Assembly (NCBI RefSeq): GCF_001455965.1
Contig: NZ_LKKO01000052.1
Location: 1 to 42,007 of the forward strand
Source of the DNA: Methylobacterium sp. GXS13
Lineage (GTDB): Bacteria; Pseudomonadota; Alphaproteobacteria; Rhizobiales; Beijerinckiaceae
Length of the DNA stretch: 42,007 nt
Reading direction: 5' to 3'
In this document: one piece after another, positions 25,233-36,100 of the stretch
How positions within the stretch are numbered: the first letter of the stretch is position 1
Layout of the letters: each line of letters opens with the position of its first letter
The notes under the pieces: generated by a model
What the model was told of the DNA's origin: nothing
Database searches by the model: none
The model's input: the letters and a program-made list of their open reading frames with translations, nothing else
Made by a program: the position numbers and the translations under genes

Positions 25233-26042
25233 TCAGGCATGCGCCGGCGCCCCGGAGGTGATGGCGCGGGCCCGCTTGCCGTGGAAGTACGAGCGCAACC
25301 AGGGGTGGTCGCTCGCCAGCATCTCCTCGATCGTGCCGGCGGCGATGATCTGACCGTCGCCGAGCGCCGCGATGCGATCGCAGGCGGTGTAGAGGCTGTC
25401 GAGGTCGTGGGTGACCATGAACACGGTCAGGCCCAGCGTCTCCTTCAGCGTCGAGACGAGGTCGTCGAACTCGCCCGCGCCGATCGGGTCGAGCCCCGAG
25501 GTCGGCTCGTCCAGGAACAGGATCTCGGGATCGAGCGCCAGGGAGCGGGCGAGCGCCGCGCGCTTGATCATGCCGCCGGATAGCTCCGAGGGCAGCTTGT
25601 CGGCGGCGTCCGGTTGCAAACCGACCATCTCGATCTTGAGCCGCGCGAACTCGTCGAGGAGGCGCTCGGACAGGTTCAGGTGCTCGCGCATCGGGACCTG
25701 GATGTTCTGCTTGACGGTGAGCGCCGAGAACAGGGCGCCCTGCTGGAACAGCACGCCCCAGCGCTGCTCCATGCGGCGGCGCTCGGCATAGGTCATGCCG
25801 TCGACGTCGCGGCCGAACACCTCGATCGTGCCCGCCCGCTTCGGCGTGAGGCCGAGGATCGTGCGGGTGAGCACCGACTTGCCCTGACCCGAGGGCCCGA
25901 CGAAGCCCATGATCTCGCCCGCCCGGATGTCGAGGTTGAGACCCTTGAGGATGTTCCGGTTGCGGAATCCGACCACGAGGTCGCGCACCCGGATGATGGG
26001 CGCAGGGCCGGCTTCGGGCTCGGGCGTGGCGGGGGCGATCAT
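25233..26042 (-). CDS. mlaF: Mla-type ABC transporter ATP-binding protein
   Basis: The 269-residue ATPase has Walker A GPSGQGKS (residues 49-56), the Q-loop FQQGALFSALTV, the signature LSGGM, Walker B ILFLDEPTSGLDP and the switch His in VTHDLDSL. GGMIKRAALARSLALDPE is typical of MlaF. It powers lipid movement through the permease encoded just upstream. The start ATG 26042 lies 10 bases after the permease stop codon. An upstream in-frame extension would overlap the permease and is not needed. Confidence 0.93.
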   Translation of the reverse strand: MIAPATPEPEAGPAPIIRVRDLVVGFRNRNILKGLNLDIRAGEIMGFVGPSGQGKSVLTRTILGLTPKRAGTIEVFGRDVDGMTYAERRRMEQRWGVLFQQGALFSALTVKQNIQVPMREHLNLSERLLDEFARLKIEMVGLQPDAADKLPSELSGGMIKRAALARSLALDPEILFLDEPTSGLDPIGAGEFDDLVSTLKETLGLTVFMVTHDLDSLYTACDRIAALGDGQIIAAGTIEEMLASDHPWLRSYFHGKRARAITSGAPAHA

Positions 26043-26052
26043 CAGCACGGGC

Positions 26053-27192
26053 TCAGAAATCGATCGCGGCGAAGAACACGGCGAACAATCCATCGAGGAC
26101 GATGACCATGAAGATGGACTTCACGACTGAGGCGGTGACGTGGCGGCCCAGCGATTCCGCCGAGCCCTCCACCGCGAAGCCCTCGATCGTGGCGAGGATT
26201 CCGATGATCAGCGCCATGAACGGGGCCTTGATCAGGCCGACCATGACGTGGTGCACGCCCACCGCCGCCTGGAGCCGGACCAGGAACTGATCGAGCGTCA
26301 GGCCGCCGTACAGCATGGCGGTGAGGCCGCCGCCGGTGAGCGCGGCGATGTCGCCGATCAGGGTCAGCATCGGCAGGCCGACCATCAGGGCCAGCACCCG
26401 CGGCACGATCAGGATCTCGACGGGATCGAGGCCCATGACCCGCAGGGCGTCGACCTCCTCGCGCATGCGCATGGAGCCGATCTCGGCGGTGATCGCCGAG
26501 CCGGAGCGGCCCGCGACCATGATCGAGGTCAGCAGCACGCCCATCTCGCGCAGGATCAGCAGCCCGATCAGGTTGACCACGAAGGTCTGGGCGCCGAAGC
26601 GCTGGAGCTGGAAGATACCCTGCTGGGCGACGATGCCGCCGACCAGGAACGAGATCAGCACGATGATCGGGGCGCCGTTGAACGCCACCTGCTGGATCTG
26701 GTTGACCAGGGCGGTGCCCCGGAACGTGCCCGGCCGCAGGGCGACGCGCCCGCAGGCGGCGATCACCTCGCCCAGGAAGGCGAGGGCGGTGACGAACGCG
26801 TGCCCCCCGCGCACGGTCTCGCGGCCGACCGTGTCGAGGAACCCGACGATGCGGCCGCGCCGCGCCGGGGCCGCGGACTCGACCTCGCGCAGGCGCACCT
26901 CGCCCAGCAGGGTGCGGTGCTCGGACCGAACGCCGACATAGGTCAGCGCGCCGCCGGCCTGCTCGATCTCGGCGCGGGTCCGCTCGAGCACCCAGGCGCC
27001 CAAAGTGTCCAGCCGCTCGATCCCCGACAGGTCGACCGCCACGGGAGCGGCCCGGCCGGCCGCCAGGATGCGCGCCGCATTCGCCTCGACGGTCGGCGCC
27101 TGATCGGCGGTCCAGCGCCCGTCGAGCGCCAACCGGCCGCGGCCCGGCCGGTCCCGCAGCGATGCGCCGGGAACCATGCCCTCGCTCAGCAA
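26053..27192 (-). CDS. mlaE: MlaE-family permease with N-terminal STAS domain
   Basis: The 379-residue product joins a STAS-like domain (about residues 15-110, with VDLSGIERLDTLGAWVLERT) to an MlaE permease (about 130-379: FNGAPIIVLISFLVGGIVAQ, GRSGSAITAEIGSMRMREEV, the EEVDAL motif, and five to six hydrophobic helices). In E. coli the STAS part is the separate protein MlaB, so this is a natural MlaB-MlaE fusion common in alphaproteobacteria. It is the first gene of the four-gene lipid-transport operon. A second ATG at 27177 is possible. Confidence 0.93.
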   Translation of the reverse strand: MLSEGMVPGASLRDRPGRGRLALDGRWTADQAPTVEANAARILAAGRAAPVAVDLSGIERLDTLGAWVLERTRAEIEQAGGALTYVGVRSEHRTLLGEVRLREVESAAPARRGRIVGFLDTVGRETVRGGHAFVTALAFLGEVIAACGRVALRPGTFRGTALVNQIQQVAFNGAPIIVLISFLVGGIVAQQGIFQLQRFGAQTFVVNLIGLLILREMGVLLTSIMVAGRSGSAITAEIGSMRMREEVDALRVMGLDPVEILIVPRVLALMVGLPMLTLIGDIAALTGGGLTAMLYGGLTLDQFLVRLQAAVGVHHVMVGLIKAPFMALIIGILATIEGFAVEGSAESLGRHVTASVVKSIFMVIVLDGLFAVFFAAIDF

Positions 27193-27232
27193 GCCCTCAC
27201 TCCTCGATTGGAGGCACCACCCTGAACTGGGG

Positions 27233-28459
27233 TTATGTCGACATTACGGTTGACGATCCGTCTCCAACGTCACCCCCCTTGGCGCGGCCGGCGGCGAGGG
27301 CCAGGCCCAGGCCGCAGGCGGCGAGCGGCGCCATCACGAGAAAGGCGAGGGGACCGCCGGCCCGGTAGGCGAGGCCGCTCACCAGGGTCGCGCCCACGGA
27401 GATGCTCGCGTTGACGGCACTCAGCGTGCCCTGCGCCCGCCCGCGCGCGCCCTCTGGGGCGAAGGCCGACACCGCCGCCATCGCGCCGAGCTGCGTCGCC
27501 CCGAAGGTCAGGCCGTGCAGGCACTGGAGCGGCACCAGCGCGGCCAGGTGATCGCCCAGAAGATACATGCCGACGGCGCGCAGGATCGACGCCCCGGCGC
27601 CGAGGGTCAGGAGCCGCACCGGGCTCCGCCAGGACGCGGGCAGGGCGGTGATGCCGGCAAACAGCGCGATCTCGGCCAGCACCCCGGTCGCCCACAGCGC
27701 GCCGACCCAGACCGGCGATATGCCCTGGCTCGTCCAGTAGATGCTGCCGAACCCGTAGATCGCCCCGTGGCTCGCCTGGATCGCCGCCGCGGCGCCGATG
27801 CAGAGCCAGAGTGTCAACGGCAGGCGCGGCCGGACGGCGCCGGCCGGGACCTGCGGCAGGGCCACGACCGAGCGGCTGCGCCAGGCCACGATCCCCGCCG
27901 CCAGGGCGAGGCCGGTGAGCAGCAGCGGCACCGCGAGCTGGCCGCCCAGCGCCGAAAGCAGGAATCCGCCCGCCAGGTTGGCCAGCAGGAACGCGATGGA
28001 GCCCGCCATCCGGATCCGGGCATAGACCAGGCGGGCGTCGCGGCGCACGGCTGCCAGGGTCAAGTAGTCGATGCACGGCACCAGCGGCGCGCCGGCCACG
28101 GCGTTGAGGACGATCAGCCCGGCGAGCAGGGGCCAGCCGATCCCGGCGGCGCCGGGCATCAGCGCGTAGGTCAGGCTGAGGGCGAGGCTGCCGAGCAGGA
28201 TCAGCCGGCGCGGGCCCAGGCCTCGGTCGAGCAGGCTCATCAGCGGCGCCGTCGCGACGATCCGGGTGGCGATCGGCAGGGCCAGGAGCAGGCCGATCAC
28301 CCGGGCATCGAGGCCGAGGCCGTCGAGCCAGAGCGGCATAAACGGCATCGCGATGCCGATCTCGGTGAAGACGACGGCGTAGAGCAGCGACAGGCGCGCC
28401 GGGCCGGACGGGCGATGCAAGGATGGGGGTTCCCGGGCGGGCGTCGAAGGATGCCCCAC
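27233..28459 (-). CDS. MFS transporter (HcaT / MFS_1-like)
   Basis: The 408-residue protein has about twelve membrane helices. Its motifs AVVFTEIGIAMPFMPLWLDG, then LGLDARVIGLLLALPIATRI, match the MFS_1-like / 3-phenylpropionate permease group. IPYTR-like specificity motifs are not clear, so the substrate is unknown. It ends 40 bases before the start of the Mla operon on the same strand and is divergent from the CheZ-like gene at 28577. Confidence 0.85.
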   Translation of the reverse strand: MGHPSTPAREPPSLHRPSGPARLSLLYAVVFTEIGIAMPFMPLWLDGLGLDARVIGLLLALPIATRIVATAPLMSLLDRGLGPRRLILLGSLALSLTYALMPGAAGIGWPLLAGLIVLNAVAGAPLVPCIDYLTLAAVRRDARLVYARIRMAGSIAFLLANLAGGFLLSALGGQLAVPLLLTGLALAAGIVAWRSRSVVALPQVPAGAVRPRLPLTLWLCIGAAAAIQASHGAIYGFGSIYWTSQGISPVWVGALWATGVLAEIALFAGITALPASWRSPVRLLTLGAGASILRAVGMYLLGDHLAALVPLQCLHGLTFGATQLGAMAAVSAFAPEGARGRAQGTLSAVNASISVGATLVSGLAYRAGGPLAFLVMAPLAACGLGLALAAGRAKGGDVGDGSSTVMST

Positions 28460-28576
28460 ATCCGGGGGCCGGCCGCCGTAAGCGCCCGTTAAACCCTCCC
28501 TGTCAATTTGCCCGCCTCCGGGTCGCGCCGCGTGCCGGCCGTCGCCGCACCGGGCTTTCGGGTTCGGAGGGATCCC

Positions 28577-29590
28577 ATGTCCGGTTCAGCCCCTGCAGGC
28601 GCCCTCGCCGAATACGAGGCGATCGAGGCGACCATCTGCCTCAGTGAGCGCGGGCGCTGGTTCCTGTCCGAATATGCCCGCCGCAACCGGGCCGCCCTGG
28701 CCCGGATGCTGCTCGGGGCCATGCGCCGCCTCGAACACGCGGTGACCACCGACCGGGATCAGCAGACCGTCGGGCAGCTGCACGGCAATCTCGTCGAGAT
28801 GGCCGCGGCGATCAGCCAGACCAAGGCCGAGATCGCCGCGATCAGCGCCCGCGACAGCGAGCAGACCCGCCTCACACAGGCTTCCCTGGCCCTCGACGCG
28901 ATCGTGCGGGAGACCGAGCGGGCGACCTCCGACATCCTCGGCTCGGCCGAGGCGATCCAGGAGGCGGCCTGGGTTCTGCGCGAGCGCGGTGCCGATGCGC
29001 CAACCTGCGACGCCCTCGATCGGCACGCGACGGCGATCTACACCGCCTGCTCGTTCCAGGATCTCACCGCCCAGCGCACCGCCCGGATCGTCTACACCCT
29101 GCGCTACCTCGAGGACCGGCTCGCGTCGATGATCGCGATCTGGGGCAGCGCCGCCGAGCCGATCCCGCCGATGCCCGGCGACCCAGCGGCCGGGCCCCTG
29201 CCGGAGACCCCGCCGTCGGACCTCTGCCAGAGCGATATCGACCGCTACATCGCCATGGAGGTGCCGGCCGTCACCGCGGCGGCGCTGATCGCCCGCCCCG
29301 GGAGCCCGCCGCTCCACGAGGATATCGTGTTCCTGCCGGTCTCGGACGGGGAGGGGGCAGAGGCGGCCGATGAAGCCGAGGCGTTCGAGATAGAAGAAGC
29401 GCCCGCCCCGGTCGCGCTCGGCCACGCCGCGGTCGATCAGGACGACTCTGAGAATCCAGAGCCCGACGCGGATTGGGCCGGCCATGACCCCGTCGCCCCG
29501 GAGCCCGCCGCCGAGCCGGAGGCGCCGATCCTGAGTTTCGCGGCGATCGACGCGCTGCCACCGGAGCAGCGGCTCGCCCTGTTCGCCTGA
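28577..29590 (+). CDS. CheZ-like protein phosphatase homologue
   Basis: The 337-residue protein has a long helical region (residues 10-215). It contains the motif CSFQDLTAQRTARI, where Asp162 and Gln166 match the catalytic Asp and Gln of the CheZ motif QDLTGQ. CheZ removes phosphate from CheY. The C-terminal third is acidic and low in complexity (many Glu, Asp, Pro, Ala), ending with a conserved-looking tail SFAAIDALPPEQRLALF, similar in spirit to the CheY-binding helix of CheZ. The start ATG 28577 follows GGAGGG at a good distance. No chemotaxis gene is adjacent, and an orphan HPt gene lies 9 kb away. Confidence 0.75.
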   Translation: MSGSAPAGALAEYEAIEATICLSERGRWFLSEYARRNRAALARMLLGAMRRLEHAVTTDRDQQTVGQLHGNLVEMAAAISQTKAEIAAISARDSEQTRLTQASLALDAIVRETERATSDILGSAEAIQEAAWVLRERGADAPTCDALDRHATAIYTACSFQDLTAQRTARIVYTLRYLEDRLASMIAIWGSAAEPIPPMPGDPAAGPLPETPPSDLCQSDIDRYIAMEVPAVTAAALIARPGSPPLHEDIVFLPVSDGEGAEAADEAEAFEIEEAPAPVALGHAAVDQDDSENPEPDADWAGHDPVAPEPAAEPEAPILSFAAIDALPPEQRLALFA

Positions 29591-29654
29591 CGGCGCCAAG
29601 CGGCCCTGCTATCAGGGGCGCCCGCCCGCCGAAGGTCGTGAGACGAAAACCCCC

Positions 29655-30095
29655 GTGGCCCTGAACCTGATCAAGCTCTGCGTCGGACCCGCCTCCATCG
29701 CCGACCTCGAAGCCCGTCAGGAGCGGTACCGGGCCGAGGCCCTGCGCGAGGGCCGGCCGGCCGACCCGTTCCACGTCACCCGCACCTTGCCCAAGCGCCA
29801 TCGGGAGATCGCCGGAAAGGGTTCGATCTACTGGGTGATCCGCGGGACCCTGTCCTGCCGGCAGGCGATCACCGCGATCGAGAAACTGACGGACGCGGAC
29901 GGCATCCCGCGCTGCCGGCTGGTCTTCGACCCGCGCCTGGTTCCCGTATCGCCCCGGCCCTGCCGCCCGTTCCAGGGCTGGCGCTACCTCACGGCCCGCG
30001 ACGCGCCGGCCGACCTGGGCGCCGGGCAATCGGGCGACCTCGCCGAGATGCCCGAGGCGCTGCGCCGCGAGCTGGTTGGGCTGGGCCTCCTGTAA
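29655..30095 (+). CDS. DUF1489 family protein
   Basis: The 146-residue protein matches DUF1489, a conserved alphaproteobacterial family: MALNLIKLCVGPASIADLEA, then HVTRTLPKRHREI, GSIYWVIRG and PFQGWRYLTARDAP. The start is GTG 29655. The function of the family is not established. It lies 64 bases after the CheZ-like gene on the same strand and is followed by a strong hairpin at 30107-30137. Confidence 0.88.
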   Translation: MALNLIKLCVGPASIADLEARQERYRAEALREGRPADPFHVTRTLPKRHREIAGKGSIYWVIRGTLSCRQAITAIEKLTDADGIPRCRLVFDPRLVPVSPRPCRPFQGWRYLTARDAPADLGAGQSGDLAEMPEALRRELVGLGLL

Positions 30096-30106
30096 AACAC
30101 GTTCCG

Positions 30107-30137
30107 CCAGCGCGGGCTCTGTGAGCGCCCGCGCTGG
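30107..30137. terminator. Strong bidirectional hairpin between convergent genes
   Basis: CCAGCGCGGGC (30107-30117) pairs perfectly over 11 bases with GCCCGCGCTGG (30127-30137) around a 9-base loop. It sits between the stop codons of the DUF1489 gene (plus) and the giant coiled-coil gene (minus), so it can end both transcripts. Confidence 0.75.
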
Positions 30138-30145
30138 CTGTCCTG

Positions 30146-33100
30146 CTAGGCCCCGTCGAAGCGACCGCTGGCATGGGCCAGCATTGTGTAGACCTTGCCG
30201 GTCTCGGACGTGAGGTAGGCGTCGGTCCGCTTGGCGTCGCTGTCGTTCTTGACCACGTCGCCGAGTAGCCGCTCGAACTCACCCACGTAGCGATCGACGC
30301 TGCGGCGGAACTCCGCATCCGACCGGTAGCGACGCTGGATCTCCGCGAAGGTGGTCCGGCCCTGCGCGGTGTAGATGCGCGGGTCGAACAGGTTCGGCTC
30401 GCCCCGGCGGTAGCGCTCCCACAGGTCGACCGCGGTCCGGTGCTCGATCATCCGGGCGATGTCGGTGGAGATCGTGTCGAGGGCGATCCGCCCGGTCTCG
30501 GCCGGAGCCTGAGACAGAGCTTGCGACGGACGGCCCGGCGAGGCCGGCGCAGCGGCGTTGGTCGCGTCCGCCTCGGCATCGTCGTCCTCATCCAGGGAGG
30601 CGCGGGTCAGCAGGTCGGACAGCCAGCCGCGCTTGGCACCGCCAGCCGTCATGGCGACGGGGCGGGCGGTCGCGGAGGGCCGCGGCGCCTCGATCCGGGC
30701 CGGGGCCGGGGTGGACCGGGCCGGGGCCGAGGGCGCCGGCAGAGCCGGAGCCGACACAGCCTGCGTCTGCGTCGCGGACGGAGCCGGAGCGCTGCTGGCC
30801 TGCGGCGCCGCAACCGCGCGGGAGCCACCCTCCGCCACCCGCCGCTGGGCCTGAGGCTGGGCGACATCCACCGAGCGGGTGGTGCGGGAGACCAGGGCCG
30901 AGAGCTCGTTGAGCGCCTTGATCTGGTCGGCCACCACCCGGCGCATCTCGCCGGTGGCGTCCTGCGTCTCGCGGGGCAGGTCGAGGACGCCGCGGGCGAG
31001 TTCGGCGCGGGTCGCGTCGAGTTCGCCGCGGATCGAGCCCGCCATCTCCCGCAGGGACGACACGGAGGCGCCGAACTTGGTCTGCGCCTCGTCAAGGCCG
31101 CTGCGCATCTCCCGCGCCGCCTCCTCGATGGCCTGGCGCACGCCCTGGGCCGCCTTCTCGCTCTCGGCCCCGGCACTGTCCTTGAGGCCCTCGAAGGCGC
31201 TGGTGACCGAAGCCCCTGCGCCCTCGGCCGAGCGCGGCAGCGACTCGCCGACGGTGCGGGCGCGCTCCTCGGCACTGCGCAGCGTGCGCTCGATCGTCTC
31301 GGCCAGGGCGCCGCCCTGCTGCTCCAGGGCGCTGGCGCGCGCCTCGAAGCCGGCCAGCGCCTCGGCCAGAGCCGCCTCGCGGCCCGACAGGGTCGCACCC
31401 AGTCGCTCCTCGATGGCAGCGAGCGAGGACGCCGCCCGGTCGAGGGCCGACACGTGCACGGACGTCTGCTCGCCCAGGGCACGGCCGCGGCCGTCGAGGG
31501 TCTCGGCGAGGCCGGACGCCTCGCGGAGCGCCGTATTGGCGACCTCGCGCAAGGCCTCGACCTGGGCTGCGACGCCCGCGGTGGCGCGGCCGGTCTCGGA
31601 AGCGATGCGCTGCAGCGCCGTCTGGACCTGCTCGACCCGGCCCGCCCGGCCCGGGTCGATCGCACCGAGATTGGTGCCGGCTCCGGACACCAGCTCGCCC
31701 AGCGCCGCGTTGGCGCCCTCGATCCGCTGGAGGACGGCGCCCAGCTCCCGGCCCAGCCGGTCGTTGGTTTCGAACAGCTCGGTGAGGGCACGGCCCGCAC
31801 CGTCGTCGATGGCGGCGCGCAGCAGCTCGGCCGAGGCCCGCGACTGCGCGGCGAGTTCCTCGGTCTGCAGCCGCAGGGTCTCGGCCAGCGGCACGCCGGT
31901 CTCGATCAGCACCCGCTCGATCGAGTTGGCGCGGTCGGCCAGGGCCCGCGACAGGTCGAGCATCGGCCCGTCGATGGCGGCGCGCAGGCGCGCGACATGC
32001 CCTTCCAGGCTGTCGCCGACCGCACGGCCGCTGCCGTCGACGCTGGCGATCAGCGCCCCGCCCTTCTCCTCGATGGCGCGGACCAGCGCCTCGGCGCTCT
32101 CCGCGAGACGGCGGGACAGGGCCTCGCCGCGGGCATCGACCAGCGCACCCAACGCGGTGGCGCGGCGCTCGAAGCCGGCCCCCAGAGCCTCGGTGCGGGC
32201 ATCGATCAAGCCCGCCAGCGCGGCCTCGCGCCGGCTGAGCGTCTCGGCCAGGGCGGCGTTGTGCGCATCGACCTGCTCGGCATGGGCCCGCGCCCGCTCG
32301 TCGAGGGCGGCCACCAAGCTGGCGGTGCGCTCGTCCATGAGGCCCGCGAAGGCGTCGTGGCGGTCGTCGAAGGCATTGGCCAGCGTCTCGGCGCGCTGGG
32401 CGACCAGGGTGGCGAACAACCGCATGCGGCTGTCGATGCGCTGGGTGAAGGCGTCGGCGCGGGCGTCGACACCCCGGGCCAGGGCCTCGGTCTGCGTCTC
32501 GACGGAGTGCACCAGGGCGGCGGTGCGCCCTTCGACCACGCCGTCCAGGTCACGGATCCGCGCGTCGAAGGCTTCGACCAGCGAGCCGGTGCGACCCTGG
32601 GCGGCGTCGAGCAGCGACTGGCTGCGCTCGTCGACGAGCGCCTCGATCGCTGCGCGCGCCTCGTCGAAGGTCGTGCGCAGGGTCTCGATCCGGGCGTCCA
32701 GGAGGGCGGCGACGCCCGTGGGCGCCGCATCGAGGAGGTTGCGCAGGTCTTGCGTGCGCGCCTGGACCGCCATGGCGATCTCCCGGCCGCGGTTCTCCAC
32801 GGAGGTTTCGAGGTTGGCTTGCGCGCGCTCGAACAGGGTCCGAAGCTGCCCGCTCCGGGCCGCGAAGGTCTCGGCGAACTGGTGCTCGCGGGCCTCGAGC
32901 AGGCCCGCGATCGCCGGGCTCGCCTGCTCGATGGTAGCCTGCAGGGCCTGGGTGCGATGCTCGATCGTCGCGGCGATCTCACGGCTGCGACCATCGACCG
33001 TGCGGTCGAACTCCGACTGGGCCTGCGCGAACAGCGCCTGCAGCTCCCCGTTCCTGTCCCCGAAGGCCTGGACCAGCTGGTTCTCGCCAGCCTGCAGCAG

Positions 33101-36100
33101 CCCGGCGATCACCGGGCTTGCCTGCTCGATCACAGCCTGCAGGGCCTGCGTGCGGTGCTCGATCGTCCCTGCGATCTCGCGGCTGCGACCATCGACCGTG
33201 CGGTCGATCTCGGCCTGGGCCCGCGCGAACAGGGCCTCAAGCTGGCCGCTCCGGGCGTCGAACGCCTCGGCGAGCTGGTGCTCGCGGGCTTCGAGCAGGC
33301 CGGCGATGGCCGGGCTCGCCTGCTCGATCGCGGTCTGCAGAGCCTGCGTCCGCTGCTCGATCGCCCCGGCGATCTCGCGGCTGCGACCATCGACCATGCG
33401 GTCGATATCGGCCTGGGCCCGGTCAAACAGCGCTTCGAGCTGCCCGCTGCGAGCCTCGAACACGTCGGCGAGTTGGTGCTCGCGGGCCTCCATCAGGCCG
33501 GCGATGGCCGGGCTCGCCTGCTCGATCGCGGTCTGCAGAGCCTGGGTGCGGTGCTCGATCGTTCCGGCGATCTCACGGCTGCGGCCGTCGACCAAACGGT
33601 CGATCTCCGCCTGTGCCCGCTCGAACAGGGCGCGCAGGTCCGCGAAGCGGGCGTCCAGCAGGTCGGCCATGTCGGTGGGGGCGGCGTCGAGGGTCTGGCG
33701 CAGCCCCTCGGTCCGGGTCGTGATCGTGTCGGCGAGTTCCTGACCGCGCACCTCGACGAGATCGCGCAGGCCGGTCTGGGCCTCCTCGAACAGGGCCCGC
33801 AGGCGCTGCGTGCGGCTGTCGAGGGTCGCGGCGAGCTGGCGCTCACGGGTCTCGACCAGCGCGGAGACGGCGGCGGGCGCCTCCTCCAGCATGGTCCGCA
33901 GGGCCTGGATCTTGGCGTCGACCGAGGCGGCGAAGCGGCCACCGCCGCCTTCCACCACCGCATCAAGGGCGTTGTGGGCTTCCTCGAACAGGGTCCGCAG
34001 GCCCTGGCCACGGGCATCCAGGGTCTCGGCAAGGCGGTTGCCACGGCCTTCGACCAGATTCTCCAGGTGCCCGAGGCGCTCGTCGAACAGGCTGCCCAGC
34101 GCCTGCGTCCGGGAATCCAGGCTCCCGGCGGCGTTGCCGTAGGCGTCCTCGACCGCGGCGATCAGGGCGCGGCTACGCGTATCCAGCGCCTCGTTGAGGG
34201 GACCCATCCGACCGTCGAGGGTGCTGGCCAGGGTGCCGGCATGGCCGTCCAGCATCACGCGGATCTGGTTGGTGCGGTCGTCGAGCAGGCCGTGGACCGA
34301 GCGCACGCCCTCGTCGAGCAGGCCGCTGATATCGGCGGTGCGGCTCGACAGCGTGTGACCCAGGCGTCCTTCGCCGGCCTCGAGCATACGCTCGGCATCC
34401 GCGATGGTCTGCTGGAGCTTCGACAGGACGCTCTCGCCGCGCTGATCGATCAGCTCGGCCAGCGATGTGCCGCCGCGGTCGAACAGGCGGGCCAGCTCGG
34501 TGATCCGGCCGCCGATCGCGCCGAACACGCTCCGGCCCTTCTCGTCCAGCTCGCTCGACATGGCGGTGATCCGCTCGTCGATCAGCTTCGCCAGCAGCTC
34601 CGAACGCTCGGCGAAGGCCGCGCGCACGGCCTCGGTCCGGGCGGACAAGGCCGCGTCGGCACTCTCCGCGCGCTCGTCCACCAGCTGGACGATCTCCTGC
34701 ACCCGCCCCGACAGCGAAGCCTCGAGGACCCGGGTGGATTCCGCGACGGCACCCGTGAGGGTGCCGATGCTCTCGGCCATCGCCTTGTCGATCCCGCCGG
34801 TCCGGTCGGTGATCGTGGCGACGAGATCGCGGGTACGGCCGGCCAGTTCCTCGTCCACCGCGCGGGTGCGCGCCTCGATCAGGCGGATCGCCTCGAAGGC
34901 CTGCACGCCGAAGCTCTCGTCCACGAGGCGGGCCCGCCCCTCCAGGGCGTTGGCGATCTCCTGCAGGCGGTTGATGACGCCGGCATCGAAATGCTCGGCG
35001 CTGCCGGCGATGCGGCGGGCCATCTCGGCTGTGCGCCGGTCGATATCCTGACCGAGCCCGTCGACCCGGCCGTCGAGCACCGCAACCAGGTTGCGGCTGC
35101 CCTCTTCCATGATCCGGGCCATCTCTCCGGTCCGGGCGGCCAGCGCCTCGTTCAGAGCCTTGCCGCGGGAGTCGATCCGGTTGTCGACGTCGTCGACCAG
35201 GTTCGCCACGACGTCGCCGATCTCGGCCGCGCGCTGGGCGGAACGCGCCTCCAGGTTGCCGAGATGGGTCTCGACCAGGCTGCCGGCCTCGCGGGCGCGG
35301 GTCGCGATGGTCTCGGCCACGGCCTGGCCCTTGACGGTGATGAGCCGGTCCATCTCCTCCAGCCGCGCCCCGACGGTCTCGCCCAAGGTCGCGGTGTCGC
35401 GGCCGATGCGGTCGGCCAGGATGTCGCCGCGGGCGATGGTCTCCTGCAGGGCGGTCAGGCGGCTGCCCAGCGTCTCGTCGATCGCCCGGACACGGACGTC
35501 GGCGGTTTCGGCGAAGCTGGCGCCGGTCTGGCTGAGGGTGTCGGCGATGCGGGCGCCCTGGCTCGCCACCGCGAGCACGATGTCGCGGCCGGTGCCGCTG
35601 ATCCGGGTCTGGGTCTCCTCGGCGTGGCTGGCCAGCAGCTCGGCGACGCCCTTGCCGTGCTGACCGAAGGCGGCTTCCATCTCGCCGATGCGAGCGGCGA
35701 GGTCGTCCGAGATGGCGCGGGCGGCCTGCGTCAGGCTGCCGGTGGCGTCGCCGGTGCGGGCGGACAGCTCGCGGTTGAGGTCGTCCAGGGCGGCGCGCAG
35801 GGCGGACACCGCCGCGGAGCCGCGCTCGCCGAACTCGATGGCGGCGCGGTCGGCAGCGTCGCGGAAGCGGGCCAGCAGGCTCGCGGTCTCGGCCTCGACG
35901 GCACCGGTCACCTCGGCCGAGCCGTGGCGCAGGGTCTGGAGGGTATCGACCAGGCGGGCGGAGCCGTCGCGGGTATGGGCCTCGACCTCGTCGGTGACGG
36001 CGCTCGCCGAGCCGCGCAGGGACTGGACCGCGGAGGCGGCGCCGGCCTCGAAGCCATGACCCAGCGCCGAGAAGGCGCTCTCCAGACTTTGCGTAGCCGC

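Noticed and set aside
32785..33576. CRISPR-like array because of regular repeats
   Set aside because: The period is 198 bases and every unit is in frame within one long coding sequence, with no unique spacers.
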